Source: an uncultured Erysipelotrichaceae bacterium (GTDB lineage Bacteria; Bacillota_I; Bacilli_A; Erysipelotrichales; Erysipelotrichaceae). Taken from it: DNA of 11,095 nt. Below are positions 1 through 8,417 of this stretch, in pieces. Every line of letters begins with the position of its first letter. Positions within the stretch are counted from its first letter, which is position 1. The stretch is taken from the NCBI GenBank assembly GCA_937957895.1, contig CALFEZ010000109.1, positions 1 through 11,095 of the forward strand, in the 5' to 3' direction. The position numbers were made by a program, and so were the translations under genes. The notes under the pieces are model-generated. The model did no database searches. It had not been told where the DNA came from and worked only from the letters and a program-made list of their open reading frames with translations.

Positions 1-2
1 AA

Positions 3-788
3 TCCACATGCAGTCCAGTCCCAGAGACATACATGGAAGTATTGATCGCACTGGATGCATTCAAAAGAGCATCGGCAGGAGAAGTGACGGTGGTCATGCC
101 TTATTTTGGGTATGCACGACAAGACAGAAAATCAAGAGCAAGACAACCGATCACAGCCAAACTGATGGCAGATTTGCTTCAAGTCGCAGGAGCAGATCGA
201 ATCGTGACGCTTGATTTGCATGCACCTCAGATCCAAGGATTTTTCGATATACCGATCGATGATTTGACGGCAGTATCCATGATAGGTCAGTACTTTCGAT
301 CGTTGCACTTAAGCGAAGAAGTGGTTGTCGTTTCTCCGGATCATGGTGGAGCAACACGAGCAAGGAAGTTGTCGGATGCCATCCCGGGATCGACGATCGC
401 CATTATCGACAAACGACGCACAAAACCCAACGTGTCCGAATCGCTCAATATCATCGGGGATGTCGATGGCAAGATATGCATTGTAGTCGATGATATCATC
501 GATACCGGAGGTTCGATGATCGGTGGGGTGGAACTACTGTATAAAAAAGGTGCTAAAGATGTGTATTGTGCGGTTTCTCATGGTATTTTATCCCATGATG
601 CTGTTGAAAAGATCCATAACTCAAAAGTGAAGGAAGTAGTGATCACTAACTCGATCACGTTACCGCCGGAAAAACGAAAAGAACCAAAAATCAAACAGAT
701 TTCCATCGGGTTTATGTTGGCCAAAACGATTGAAGCCATCTATAAACACAAACCTGTCAGTGAGTTGTATCAACTGTTCAATGATTAA
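3..788 (+). CDS. prs: Ribose-phosphate pyrophosphokinase (PRPP synthetase), class I, 5'-truncated by the window edge
   Basis: Cytosolic enzyme that transfers pyrophosphate from ATP to ribose-5-phosphate, giving PRPP for purine, pyrimidine, NAD, His and Trp synthesis. The frame is open from base 3 and reads STCSPVPETYMEVL before the first ATG at 33; this matches the conserved segment ahead of the LxxLDAxKRASA helix, so the true start lies upstream and ATG 33 is internal. Family signatures are clear: YFGYARQDRK (around 102-131), DLHAPQIQGFF (around 210-242), SPDHGGATRAR (around 333-365), the class I flexible loop DKRRTKPNVSE (around 408-440), and the PRPP-binding loop VVDDIIDTGGSM (around 484-519), with Ser where Thr is common. 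About 261 residues of the usual 310-320 are present. It ends at TAA 786-788, with a terminator directly behind it. It is convergent with addA, so the two are transcribed independently. Function is essentially certain; upstream operon partners cannot be seen. Confidence 0.97.
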   Translation, partial: STCSPVPETYMEVLIALDAFKRASAGEVTVVMPYFGYARQDRKSRARQPITAKLMADLLQVAGADRIVTLDLHAPQIQGFFDIPIDDLTAVSMIGQYFRSLHLSEEVVVVSPDHGGATRARKLSDAIPGSTIAIIDKRRTKPNVSESLNIIGDVDGKICIVVDDIIDTGGSMIGGVELLYKKGAKDVYCAVSHGILSHDAVEKIHNSKVKEVVITNSITLPPEKRKEPKIKQISIGFMLAKTIEAIYKHKPVSELYQLFND

Positions 789-817
789 AAGCAATGCGAA
801 TCGCATTGCTTTTTTTT
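787..817. terminator. Rho-independent terminator of prs, shared with convergent addA
   Basis: An inverted repeat with arms at 790-799 and 801-810 (AGCAATGCGA and its complement around one A; in practice an 8-bp stem with a GAATC loop) is followed by an eight-T run, preceded by an A run that can extend the stem. On the + strand this is a textbook terminator starting right after the prs stop. Read from the - strand the same stem is followed by only four T, so it may also stop addBA transcripts. The addA stop codon (816-818) lies in the T run. Confidence 0.9.
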
Positions 818-3800
818 ATGATTGGATCAGAATGTATGTTTTTAAGTGAAGACTGTAGATATAAGCTTCGGTTTTTACATTGGGGATACTTGAGGAAACA
901 GCAAAAGCATATGACAGAAGCTGATCGTTGTACCTTGACACCAGTTCATCAGGATCTTTGACGACATCAGTTTTAAAATCAACGATGATGTTGCGATCAT
1001 CCATCTGTATCAACAGGTCGATGTACCCTTTGATATATTCGTTTTGTCGATGCATGAGTATGGGAAGCTCGCTGTAAGCAAGCTGATCTTTGAAAGACAA
1101 GGTAAAAGGATCACTGACAAAAGACATCAATTGATCGATACTATCATCACTAAGAAGTCCTTTTGAGTTTTCGATTACTTCTTTGTTCCATCCATCCATT
1201 ATCAAATCTGCCAATATCCTATGCATGAGGGTACCCCGTTCAGAAGGTTTCAGGTCAAATGAGAAATCTAGTTGGATGGCACCGGCAAATCGCTTGGGTT
1301 CTTTTGGATGCAGTATGGGGTGTAAGTCGTTTTTGGGCAATGTTCTTACAACAGTGCGGGCTTTTTCAAACACAGACAATGATTTGGTCGCTTTGACTTC
1401 GTTGAGCTGCATCGTAGGATGCTGCAATTTCGAGAACAAAGCATACAACCACCCGCCATTTCCAATGCGTTTGTAGATCATGTATTGATCGATGTCATCA
1501 GGATAAGGAGCTTTGTTTTTAAGTCCAACTAGGATCATTCTGTCCTTGGCTCGTGTCAATCCCACATACAACAATCGGATCTGTTCTTGGAGTTCTTGTT
1601 TGATGGCGGAAAATTCGATCGCCATTCTTATCAGATTGTTGCGTTGGTAGCGATATGGCAAAATAACAGTGTGCATGCCGACCCCGATATCGGGATCTAC
1701 TACCACCTTGGCAGTAAGATCCATGATGGTATTACGGTTGTTTGTCCAGAAAAACACGATCGGAAATTGAAGACCCTTGGATTGATGGATGGTCATTACT
1801 TTTACGACATCCTCATCGTTTCCTATGGGGATAGCTTCTGAACTGATTTCATCTTGAAGGTTTTTGACGATGTCCAAAAAGCGAGTGATGCCATGGGCTC
1901 CTCGTTGATCATATCCGATGGCTTTTTCATACAGATAATCAAGATTGATTTTGGACTGTTCATCGCAGTTGTCTTGATAGAAGTCATTTTGTTGATAGAT
2001 CTGTAACAGAATCTTCGAAAGTAAAGTTGTTTGAATCGCACTTCGCATCGTTAGGATGGTATCGATGATTTCGGGGAAAAGTTGTTGGTAAGCTTGCCAA
2101 GTGCTTATTTTGTGTTTTTTCTTGTACATGGCAACGGTCGCAAGATCATCAAAGCTCAACATAAAGAAAGGGCTGATACTCAATCCTGTCAGAGAAATCT
2201 CATCACTATCATCGATCAAAACCCGTAAAAATGCCAAAACATCCTGAATCGCCTGAGAGTGATAGAAGCCACTTTTGGTATCGATGAAATAAGGGATATT
2301 GATCTCATCAAAGACCTGCTTCAAATAGGATTTGGTCTTATGGGTACGGACCAACACACACATATCTTTAAAAGCAGCACCCTGTTGATAAAGTTGAATC
2401 ATCTTGTTGGCGATATGTCTTGCTTTTAGCAGTCCTTCCATCGTCGTATCATCGTATTCAATGGTAGTTTTCTCTGTCTCATCCTCGTCTGACTCAAACT
2501 CATCCACATCAACTTCCACTGTATCGGTGATCTCATGATCGATCATATCAAGCTCAACCTTGATGCCTTTTGAACGTTGGTGTTGTAGTCCAATGTCCAC
2601 ATGATCGTTCTTGAGATACTTATCATCGAAAGAAGGGATGTTCATCAAATGATCGAAGATGAAATTGTTGAATGCAACGATATCTTCACTTGAACGGAAG
2701 TTGTTGGGAAGATACAAAATCAAATCTTCCTGTTTTGTGATCATATCACGCATCAATTGTGGTTTGGCGTTTCTAAATCGATAGATCGATTGTTTGATAT
2801 CACCTACACGAAATACATTGTCCTTACGACTGACTTTGGTGATGATGTCATGCTGGATATCATTGGTATCCTGAAACTCATCAACCAGAACATCCGAGAA
2901 ACGTCGTCGGTATACTTGATCGATATGGAAATTATCATCTGATAGGATCGCCATGGCAAACTTCTCCATATCATCAAAATCCATGACATTTCCCTGTCTT
3001 TTGGCTTTAAGAAAAGCTTGATCTAAATCAGCACTCAATTGCAGCAGACACTTGATCCATGGTTTTTGACTGCTGATGTCAGAAAGCATGACACTCTCAT
3101 CAAAAAACAGAGACACATGTTTTTTAAGCTGATCAAGGTATTGTTTTCGATATCGGGTATACTGCTCATCATCATTGTAAGTTTTTGTCTTGATGGTCGC
3201 GATGTCATGGATATGTCGATTGGCTTGATCAAGCTGGTCGTGTGTGATCGCTTGCGCACTTTGTTTGATCTTGTCTGAGATTTCCAGCCAAGCCAGCATG
3301 TCAGCTTCATCAAGCATATGACCAACCTCACCATTGATCGCTTTGACAGGGATCATAAGTTGATTGAGTCGTACCAGATAATCCTCTTTGAGGGCATTTT
3401 TAACAATATCGGGAAGAGAAGCAAAACATTGATGATCCTCATACATCGACAAGACATGAGCATCCCATGCGCTTGGATCGACTTTGGCACTTCGTATGCG
3501 GTGGATATCAAGGATGATCGTCTTAAGCGGTTCCATGTCTGCTGCCCTTTGACAAAACAGTGCCACGACCTGTTTGAATACGTCATCATCTTTCTGGATA
3601 GCCTGGTGGAGCACACTTTCCAAACACTGATCAAACATCGTCTTTTTGGTTGCTTCATCAAGAAGATTTTGAGTGATCTCCGGATCAAGGTGCAACACGT
3701 ATGAGTAGTCTTTGACGATCGACAAACAAAACGAATGGATCGTTGAGATGGATGCCGTCTCAATAAGGGACAGCTGTCTTCTTAAGAATGGATCATCACT

Positions 3801-4040
3801 CTGTGACATTTGCTGTCTGATCGCTTGTTGAAGCCGATGCTTCATTTCACTGGCAGCTGCTTCGGTAAAAGTCAATGCCAGAATGCTTGTCACTTCTACG
3901 CGATCTGTTACGATCCTTTTGATCAAACGATCGATCAGCAGCTTGGTTTTTCCAGCTCCTGCCGATGCACTGACCAAGATGTTTCGATCAAGTGTTTCGA
4001 TCGCTGTTTTGGTTATGGCTTTGTTCTTTTCAAGCATCAT
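816..4040 (-). CDS. addA: ATP-dependent helicase/nuclease subunit A (AddA/RexA)
   Basis: Motor and nuclease subunit of the AddAB helicase-nuclease, which resects double-strand breaks for RecA-dependent repair and degrades linear DNA. The 1074-aa product carries the superfamily 1 (UvrD-like) motifs in order: Walker A SASAGAGKT (about residues 24-32), motif Ia ALTFTEAAASEM, DEXX-box DEFQDTN (about 386-392), motif III VGDIKQSIYRFR, motif V TIHQSKGLQFP (about 748-758), and motif VI LLYVGLTRAKDR (about 820-832). The C-terminal RecB-family nuclease follows, with GYIDLL and DFKTD (about 1003-1020) carrying the metal-binding acidic residues and the lysine. A strongly acidic, Glu/Asp-rich insert lies around residues 497-530. 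It is shorter than the roughly 1230-aa B. subtilis protein. I chose ATG 4040 (a second ATG follows at 4037) because AGAGGA lies just upstream; a longer frame would need a TTG at 4070 deeper inside addB. It overlaps the addB end by 11 nt, suggesting translational coupling. Confidence 0.95.
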   Translation of the reverse strand: MMLEKNKAITKTAIETLDRNILVSASAGAGKTKLLIDRLIKRIVTDRVEVTSILALTFTEAAASEMKHRLQQAIRQQMSQSDDPFLRRQLSLIETASISTIHSFCLSIVKDYSYVLHLDPEITQNLLDEATKKTMFDQCLESVLHQAIQKDDDVFKQVVALFCQRAADMEPLKTIILDIHRIRSAKVDPSAWDAHVLSMYEDHQCFASLPDIVKNALKEDYLVRLNQLMIPVKAINGEVGHMLDEADMLAWLEISDKIKQSAQAITHDQLDQANRHIHDIATIKTKTYNDDEQYTRYRKQYLDQLKKHVSLFFDESVMLSDISSQKPWIKCLLQLSADLDQAFLKAKRQGNVMDFDDMEKFAMAILSDDNFHIDQVYRRRFSDVLVDEFQDTNDIQHDIITKVSRKDNVFRVGDIKQSIYRFRNAKPQLMRDMITKQEDLILYLPNNFRSSEDIVAFNNFIFDHLMNIPSFDDKYLKNDHVDIGLQHQRSKGIKVELDMIDHEITDTVEVDVDEFESDEDETEKTTIEYDDTTMEGLLKARHIANKMIQLYQQGAAFKDMCVLVRTHKTKSYLKQVFDEINIPYFIDTKSGFYHSQAIQDVLAFLRVLIDDSDEISLTGLSISPFFMLSFDDLATVAMYKKKHKISTWQAYQQLFPEIIDTILTMRSAIQTTLLSKILLQIYQQNDFYQDNCDEQSKINLDYLYEKAIGYDQRGAHGITRFLDIVKNLQDEISSEAIPIGNDEDVVKVMTIHQSKGLQFPIVFFWTNNRNTIMDLTAKVVVDPDIGVGMHTVILPYRYQRNNLIRMAIEFSAIKQELQEQIRLLYVGLTRAKDRMILVGLKNKAPYPDDIDQYMIYKRIGNGGWLYALFSKLQHPTMQLNEVKATKSLSVFEKARTVVRTLPKNDLHPILHPKEPKRFAGAIQLDFSFDLKPSERGTLMHRILADLIMDGWNKEVIENSKGLLSDDSIDQLMSFVSDPFTLSFKDQLAYSELPILMHRQNEYIKGYIDLLIQMDDRNIIVDFKTDVVKDPDELVSRYNDQLLSYAFAVSSSIPNVKTEAYIYSLHLKTYILIQS

Positions 4041-6639
4041 CGTTCCTCTGTAACCTGTATTGTTCACCAAGATCAGTCAATGTTCGTGGTGTATCTTTGA
4101 ATACACAGATATGTTTGAATTCACAGTAATCGCATGCTCCTTTTATCGGGGATCTGTCAATCTTTCCCGATAAGAGCATATCGCTCAAAAGAGTATAAAG
4201 ATATAACAAAAACTCACGGATCAGAGAAAGGTCATAGGATCCGGTTTTGCTGATCTTTTTTGTTGGGGTTATGTGTTTGATATGCATATTACTGGTATAC
4301 ATGCTGCTGTCTTCATCTACAAACCAACCGGATAATTTATGCTCTTTGATAAAGGCATCGAAGTGATCTTGCCGATCCAAGGGGACGATCTTGTTGCGAT
4401 CGATCTTTTGTTGGGAGATTTGGGTGTTTTTGTTGAGAAAGGAGAAGTAGTGGGCTCCGGATGGCTTTTCATCAAATTCCTCACTGCCTATCATCAAATA
4501 CGTCATCAGTTGAAGTTGGATGCCTGCCTTGACTTTGGTTTTCGAAAGGTTTTTCTCACTGCTTTTATAATCGACGATCCTGAAATGAGTAGATGTTTTA
4601 TCGATCCTGTCAATATAACCTTTCAAATGCAACGTTGTTTCATTGCCAAGAGGAAGTGATCGTTTGAACTCTCTTTCTGCTTCAAAAAATGTGAATGTGG
4701 TATCTTTCTCCATCAAATAAAGACGTAAAAGCGCTACATGTAGATGCTCTGCGAATCGTTCGCACACGTGGTCCCAATAATATGTTTGTTTAAAAAACAA
4801 ACGACGTAGCTCATCAAAATAAGGTGATACCAGTTCATGCACTTCTTCAATGGTTTTATTACCATAGGATTTGATATCTTCCTTGATAAGGTCTTCCACG
4901 ATACGATGAGCGATGGTTCCCATCAAAGCGACCATCGTGATTTCAGCTTCACTCTCGTTAAGCCGGAGACCTTTGCTTAAGAAGTACTTATAAGGGCATT
5001 GGAAAAAGACTTCAAATGAAGAAACGCTTCCATAAAGGGTCCTATCATCAAAGAAGAGTTCTTTTGATATGTCTTTGTTGAGTTGATGCTCGATTTTATA
5101 GGTATTTGTGGATGTGATCAGTGGCCATTTTGTGGGATTGCTTTTGACTTTTTCAAACAACTCAAAGGCAGGTGCCATGATTTTGCCATCAAATGTGCTG
5201 GTAGCATAGGAAATGATCATTTTTGGAGCGATCATAAACAACCAATCGTGTTGTTTTATATGAAAACTCAGTCGCTCTTCCAATGGTGGATAGGCGATCT
5301 GTGCCATATAGCTTTCATCGATGATCCCACCGTGTTTGATAAATCCAGGATAGTTTTTCTGATTGGCTCCAACCAAAACGACGCTATCATATCCATGATG
5401 GATGAGATCATCCAGATCACATAGGTGGAACTTTTGTCTGACGGTAGAGAGAGACACGGTTATGTTGCGGATCAGATACTTCAATACTGTCGTTTTAGGG
5501 GAAAATTCCATTTGCACCTGAGATACTTGCTCGATGATTTCTTTGATCATCATCAGAGCTTTTTGATTGGCTTCGTCGAGTTGATGGAACTCTTTTGCGA
5601 AATGGTCAAAAGATGCCAACAGCGGGTCTGATGAAAGCGTGTCAAGACTACTTAGCAGGATCATGCGTTGTTTTTCGGCAGCATATTCCATCTGTTTCAG
5701 CTTCTGGATGTCTCGATAATCAATGATGTTCCATTTAGGATGCTTTGATATGTGGTCAAACGGGGCAAACAGATCTTCATACTCGAGGTTCAAAAAGCGT
5801 AGATATTCAAAAAGTACTTTTGGATTGGTCAGTTTGAAAACATGATTGTGGATGCAGTCGATCAGAGTATCCGTGCTCTTATGTGTGAGCATTTCAAGCA
5901 ACGATAAAAAGCGATCAACGATGATGGGACGTTGGTTTTCTATATCGCTGCTTAAAGGGATGTCATGCCGATCAAAGGCAGCTTTGATCATCAAAGGCAA
6001 AGTGGCAGTTTCCGCACATATGATCAGCATCGATTCATCTTGATGATGAAGAACATGTTGTGCGAGGGCCTCTGCTTCTAGGGCATGATTCAGTGCATAA
6101 TGTACAAACATCGTCTCTGACTGTGTTTTTGGCAACGATCGCATGGTAGCACCGATCGCGATCAAATGATCGATGATCGCTTTTTGTTCAAGATCCATTT
6201 GAAAGGGGTAGATTTCGATATGGGATGCGTCCAAAAGCTCTTCTTTGATTTTGCTTAGTGTTACGATGTGGTGGTAATCTTTGATGATTGCATTGACACA
6301 CGTAAAGATATCTTTCTCTTTCTCGGTTTTTTGAGGAAGACTTGCAAGTGGAATATCGTATTTCAAACAAAGTCGGGTAAAAGCGATGAGTTGATTTACC
6401 ATTTGCGGATAGGATAAACTATCAGCAAGCGATGGACATCGTGATCGAACACCTTGGATCGTTTGATACGATCTCGCAAAACTCATGTATTCATGTTCGA
6501 TCTCTTTGTTGAAGCTTTGAAGAAAAACATTGAAAGACACCAAAGAAACACCCAAAAGAGAGGTGTTGTCAGAAAGAATCTCTTGTATGAGATAGTCATG
6601 GATGCTCAAAGGAGCGATAATGATTCTGGGTTTGATCAT
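4030..6639 (-). CDS. addB: ATP-dependent helicase/deoxyribonuclease subunit B (AddB/RexB-like)
   Basis: Second subunit of the AddAB complex: an inactivated-helicase-like protein with a nuclease domain and Fe-S cluster that cuts the 5'-ended strand and helps recognise Chi. In the 869-aa product, the C-terminal nuclease shows SSFEVFFQCPYKYF (first cluster Cys near residue 546), GTIAHRIVEDL, GYIDRID (about 673), DYKSSEK (about 688) and QLQLMTYLM, then CDYCEFKHIC (about 833-842), completing a Cys...CxxCx5C set for a 4Fe-4S cluster. The N terminus, MIKPRIIIAPLSIHDYL, starts directly with the first beta strand and has no GxxGxGKT Walker A, unlike B. subtilis AddB but like streptococcal RexB. It is much shorter than the roughly 1160-aa B. 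subtilis AddB. I chose ATG 6639 because further upstream the frame runs into the divergent EamA gene with non-homologous-looking sequence. It is the first gene of addB-addA. Confidence 0.9.
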   Translation of the reverse strand: MIKPRIIIAPLSIHDYLIQEILSDNTSLLGVSLVSFNVFLQSFNKEIEHEYMSFARSYQTIQGVRSRCPSLADSLSYPQMVNQLIAFTRLCLKYDIPLASLPQKTEKEKDIFTCVNAIIKDYHHIVTLSKIKEELLDASHIEIYPFQMDLEQKAIIDHLIAIGATMRSLPKTQSETMFVHYALNHALEAEALAQHVLHHQDESMLIICAETATLPLMIKAAFDRHDIPLSSDIENQRPIIVDRFLSLLEMLTHKSTDTLIDCIHNHVFKLTNPKVLFEYLRFLNLEYEDLFAPFDHISKHPKWNIIDYRDIQKLKQMEYAAEKQRMILLSSLDTLSSDPLLASFDHFAKEFHQLDEANQKALMMIKEIIEQVSQVQMEFSPKTTVLKYLIRNITVSLSTVRQKFHLCDLDDLIHHGYDSVVLVGANQKNYPGFIKHGGIIDESYMAQIAYPPLEERLSFHIKQHDWLFMIAPKMIISYATSTFDGKIMAPAFELFEKVKSNPTKWPLITSTNTYKIEHQLNKDISKELFFDDRTLYGSVSSFEVFFQCPYKYFLSKGLRLNESEAEITMVALMGTIAHRIVEDLIKEDIKSYGNKTIEEVHELVSPYFDELRRLFFKQTYYWDHVCERFAEHLHVALLRLYLMEKDTTFTFFEAEREFKRSLPLGNETTLHLKGYIDRIDKTSTHFRIVDYKSSEKNLSKTKVKAGIQLQLMTYLMIGSEEFDEKPSGAHYFSFLNKNTQISQQKIDRNKIVPLDRQDHFDAFIKEHKLSGWFVDEDSSMYTSNMHIKHITPTKKISKTGSYDLSLIREFLLYLYTLLSDMLLSGKIDRSPIKGACDYCEFKHICVFKDTPRTLTDLGEQYRLQRNDDA
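4044..4049 (-). promoter_or_regulatory. Ribosome binding site of addA, inside the addB 3' end
   Basis: AGAGGA on the - strand lies 3 nt before the ATG at 4040 and 6 nt before the ATG at 4037. The spacing favours the second ATG slightly; either gives the same protein within one residue. It argues against the upstream TTG at 4070. Confidence 0.6.
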
Positions 6640-6663
6640 ATGGGGTTTGTTACCTCTTCTACC

Positions 6664-6669
6664 ATTATA
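6664..6669 (-). promoter_or_regulatory. Candidate -10 element for the addBA operon
   Basis: A perfect TATAAT on the - strand lies 24 nt before the addB ATG, in the 50-bp divergent spacer. No good -35 is visible at 16-19 bp (the best is a 3/6 match), and the only SD-like element (AGAAGAGG, 6653-6660) is 13 nt from the ATG and would sit at the very 5' end of a transcript starting here. The call rests on the -10 hexamer alone. Confidence 0.35.
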
Positions 6670-6676
6670 TCGAAGA

Positions 6677-6683
6677 AAAGGAG
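6677..6683 (+). promoter_or_regulatory. Ribosome binding site of the EamA gene
   Basis: AAAGGAG lies 6 nt before ATG 6690. It is a strong Shine-Dalgarno with ideal spacing and fixes this start over the internal ATG at 6708. Confidence 0.85.
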
Positions 6684-6689
6684 TGTTGC

Positions 6690-7565
6690 ATGCGAAATTT
6701 GAGGACAATGGGTAAAACAGCGCTGTTTGTGTCTGCTTTTCTGTGGGGAATGGGATACGTGGCACTAGAATCGGCCTTGTTGGCAGGATGGCATCCCATT
6801 GCGATCTTGACGATGACAGGTGGTATCGGTGGTTGTACGTTGTTTGCATTTTCATACAAAAGAAAATGGTGGAGAAACAAAGCAATGATCTTTCAAGGAA
6901 TGTTCGCCGGATTGTTTTTGAGTTTGGGGATGCTTTCACAGGCGTTCGGTCAACAGTTAAGCAGTCCTACAAACGCAGCGATCATTATTACATCCTATGT
7001 TATTTTTACGCCGATCATCTACAGTTTCAAGCATAGAAGACCCCTATCCACACTGGTTTTAGGGGCAGCCATCATATCTTTTTTCGGTGTTTTGATCATT
7101 TCGTATGAAGGGTCATTGTTGTTGAACCCCGGAGATGTTATTCTAGTAGTAGGAGCGCTGATGTTCTCATTTCATTTTATCCAACTTGAAAGCATTGCGC
7201 ATTTTGACGATTCACTATCATTGGCAACCATACAGCTTTTTACGATGAGTTTACTATCAGGCGTGATGATGCCGCTTGTCAGGATACCGATCCAATCGGA
7301 AGGATTCGTGTTTATTGCCTATTTGGGACTGGTCAGCAGCGGATTGGCATTCTTTTTACAAAACTACGGACAGAAACTGGTAACTTCTTCAAGTGCTTCT
7401 GTCATCATGACATTTGAAGCGATCTTCGGTGTCATCGCATCCATCGTGTTTTTTAAGGAGTATTTGTCGTTTCGTTTGTTCATCGGGGCATTTTTGTTGA
7501 TTGGTTCGGTCTTTATACTTGAGATTATGCCGCATTCGCGTTATTTTAAAGGCAGGAGATACTGA
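6690..7565 (+). CDS. EamA/DMT-superfamily ten-helix transporter
   Basis: Predicted inner-membrane permease of the drug/metabolite transporter superfamily. The 291-aa length is typical of two tandem five-helix EamA repeats. About ten hydrophobic segments are visible, starting with residues 10-31 (FVSAFLWGMGYVALES, the usual first helix with a WG pair) and ending at about 262-280. The motif around residues 94-110 (TNAAIIITSYVIFTPII) is the family's end-of-repeat-1 signature, and TFEAIFGVIASIVFFKE (241-257) is the equivalent in repeat 2. A basic cytoplasmic loop (KRKWWRNK, 57-64) and a basic C-terminal tail (RYFKGRR) fit the positive-inside rule. The substrate cannot be inferred: members export amino acids, nucleosides and other metabolites. 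It is divergent from addB and is followed after 20 nt by a soluble protein gene, most likely in one operon. Confidence 0.9.
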   Translation: MRNLRTMGKTALFVSAFLWGMGYVALESALLAGWHPIAILTMTGGIGGCTLFAFSYKRKWWRNKAMIFQGMFAGLFLSLGMLSQAFGQQLSSPTNAAIIITSYVIFTPIIYSFKHRRPLSTLVLGAAIISFFGVLIISYEGSLLLNPGDVILVVGALMFSFHFIQLESIAHFDDSLSLATIQLFTMSLLSGVMMPLVRIPIQSEGFVFIAYLGLVSSGLAFFLQNYGQKLVTSSSASVIMTFEAIFGVIASIVFFKEYLSFRLFIGAFLLIGSVFILEIMPHSRYFKGRRY

Positions 7566-7571
7566 CCACCG

Positions 7572-7579
7572 AAAGGGGG
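7572..7579 (+). promoter_or_regulatory. Ribosome binding site deciding the start of the 271-aa protein
   Basis: AAAGGGGG ends directly against an ATG at 7580, too close for initiation, but lies 6 nt before the in-frame ATG at 7586. The second ATG is therefore the likely start. Confidence 0.75.
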
Positions 7580-7585
7580 ATGCAA

Positions 7586-8401
7586 ATGAGCATAGAAGCG
7601 ATCTTAAATGAGATCCTCGACGAAAGAAAAGGATCCAATGAATGTGATTTTAATGGTTATCTGGAAGATCATGTATCTGACATGAGCGATGAAGATCCGC
7701 TCAAAGCTTTGTTTGCGGGTTTGGTGGAAAGCGATCCACATCTGCGAATCATGGTGAACTACCGATTCAAGATCAACAAAGATGTGATCGCCAATCAGAT
7801 CATCCGATACAAAGATGCTTTTAAAGTCCCCAAACGTGCTTTGCTTTGTCCGTATGTCTTGTATGGCAAAACGATCAATGATCGTGATGTGGTGCTTATC
7901 ATATACGGAGAACAAAAAGAAGATTATCTGTATGCCAAAGGAGTGTATTATAGTCTGACCGAACAGGGATCGATCTTCGCTGATCATCGCAATGATGTTC
8001 TGACGGTATGTGGATCACCTGACTTTTTGACGATAGAACTTGTGACAACGATGTTGTCAGAAGAAAAGAGTCTCGGAGCGCTGCAACGTGATCTCGATGC
8101 CAAAGTCTTCAACGATAATGATGAGTTGGTAGCGATCGCACAAGACATGTCGAACGTTTTGCGTGAAAATGCGCTTGGACAGCTTCCCGTAACGAGCAAC
8201 AAGCAGGAATTGATTTATCAGACGATCGTCAAATGGTACTTGTTGAAAAAAATGTTGTATGTGCAGACCATGGTAGATAAAAATCTTCTGAGAGATCTGG
8301 ATCAAGACATCAAGAAGGTGCGTCAAAGAGCAAAAGAAAATGCAGATTCACTTATATTTATTCCTTTGAGTGAAATGTGGAGAATTGAAAAGCAGATCTA
8401 A
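7586..8401 (+). CDS. Uncharacterised soluble protein (271 aa), probable operon partner of the EamA transporter
   Basis: I do not recognise the family. The start at 7586 is set by its ribosome binding site, giving 271 aa. No signal peptide or membrane helix is visible, so it is probably cytosolic. The N-terminal 60 residues are acidic (EILDERKGSNECD, SDMSDEDP). The middle (about 85-155) looks like an alpha/beta core with short hydrophobic strands (ALLCPYVLYG, DVVLIIYGE, FLTIELVTTML). The C-terminal third is helical and charged (LLKKMLYV, LRDLDQDIKKVRQRAKEN) and could form a short coiled coil. No catalytic motif, metal-binding Cys/His cluster or nucleotide-binding loop is evident. Codon use and GATC richness match the neighbours, so there is no sign of recent transfer. 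It lies 20 nt after the EamA gene and was probably co-transcribed with it. Its TAA stop is in the loop of a terminator hairpin and overlaps the stop of the opposing Fur-family gene. Confidence 0.85.
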   Translation: MSIEAILNEILDERKGSNECDFNGYLEDHVSDMSDEDPLKALFAGLVESDPHLRIMVNYRFKINKDVIANQIIRYKDAFKVPKRALLCPYVLYGKTINDRDVVLIIYGEQKEDYLYAKGVYYSLTEQGSIFADHRNDVLTVCGSPDFLTIELVTTMLSEEKSLGALQRDLDAKVFNDNDELVAIAQDMSNVLRENALGQLPVTSNKQELIYQTIVKWYLLKKMLYVQTMVDKNLLRDLDQDIKKVRQRAKENADSLIFIPLSEMWRIEKQI

Positions 8402-8417
8402 CGATCTGCTTTTATTT
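8388..8417. terminator. Bidirectional hairpin terminator between the 271-aa protein gene and the Fur-family gene
   Basis: Perfect 11-bp arms AAAAGCAGATC (8388-8398) and GATCTGCTTTT (8403-8413) flank the loop TAAC. The + strand continues TTTTATTT after the stem and the - strand ends in TTTT. Both stop codons (TAA 8399-8401 on +; TAG 8400-8398 on -) sit at the loop, so each arm encodes the C-terminal residues of one gene. Confidence 0.85.

Noticed and set aside
3318..3704. Open frame of 128 codons on the + strand opposite addA
   Set aside because: It lies wholly within a well-conserved addA reading frame, has no recognisable product and is explained by ATC/GAT codon symmetry.
6640..6689. Full sigma-A promoter for the EamA gene in the divergent spacer
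   Set aside because: Possible TTATAT/TATATC -10-like bases are present, but no -35 lies at an acceptable distance, so nothing on the + strand can be supported.
6640..6939. 100-residue N-terminal extension of the AddB frame
   Set aside because: It runs antisense through the start of the EamA gene, lacks homology-like features, and the first beta strand expected of AddB begins at the ATG at 6639.
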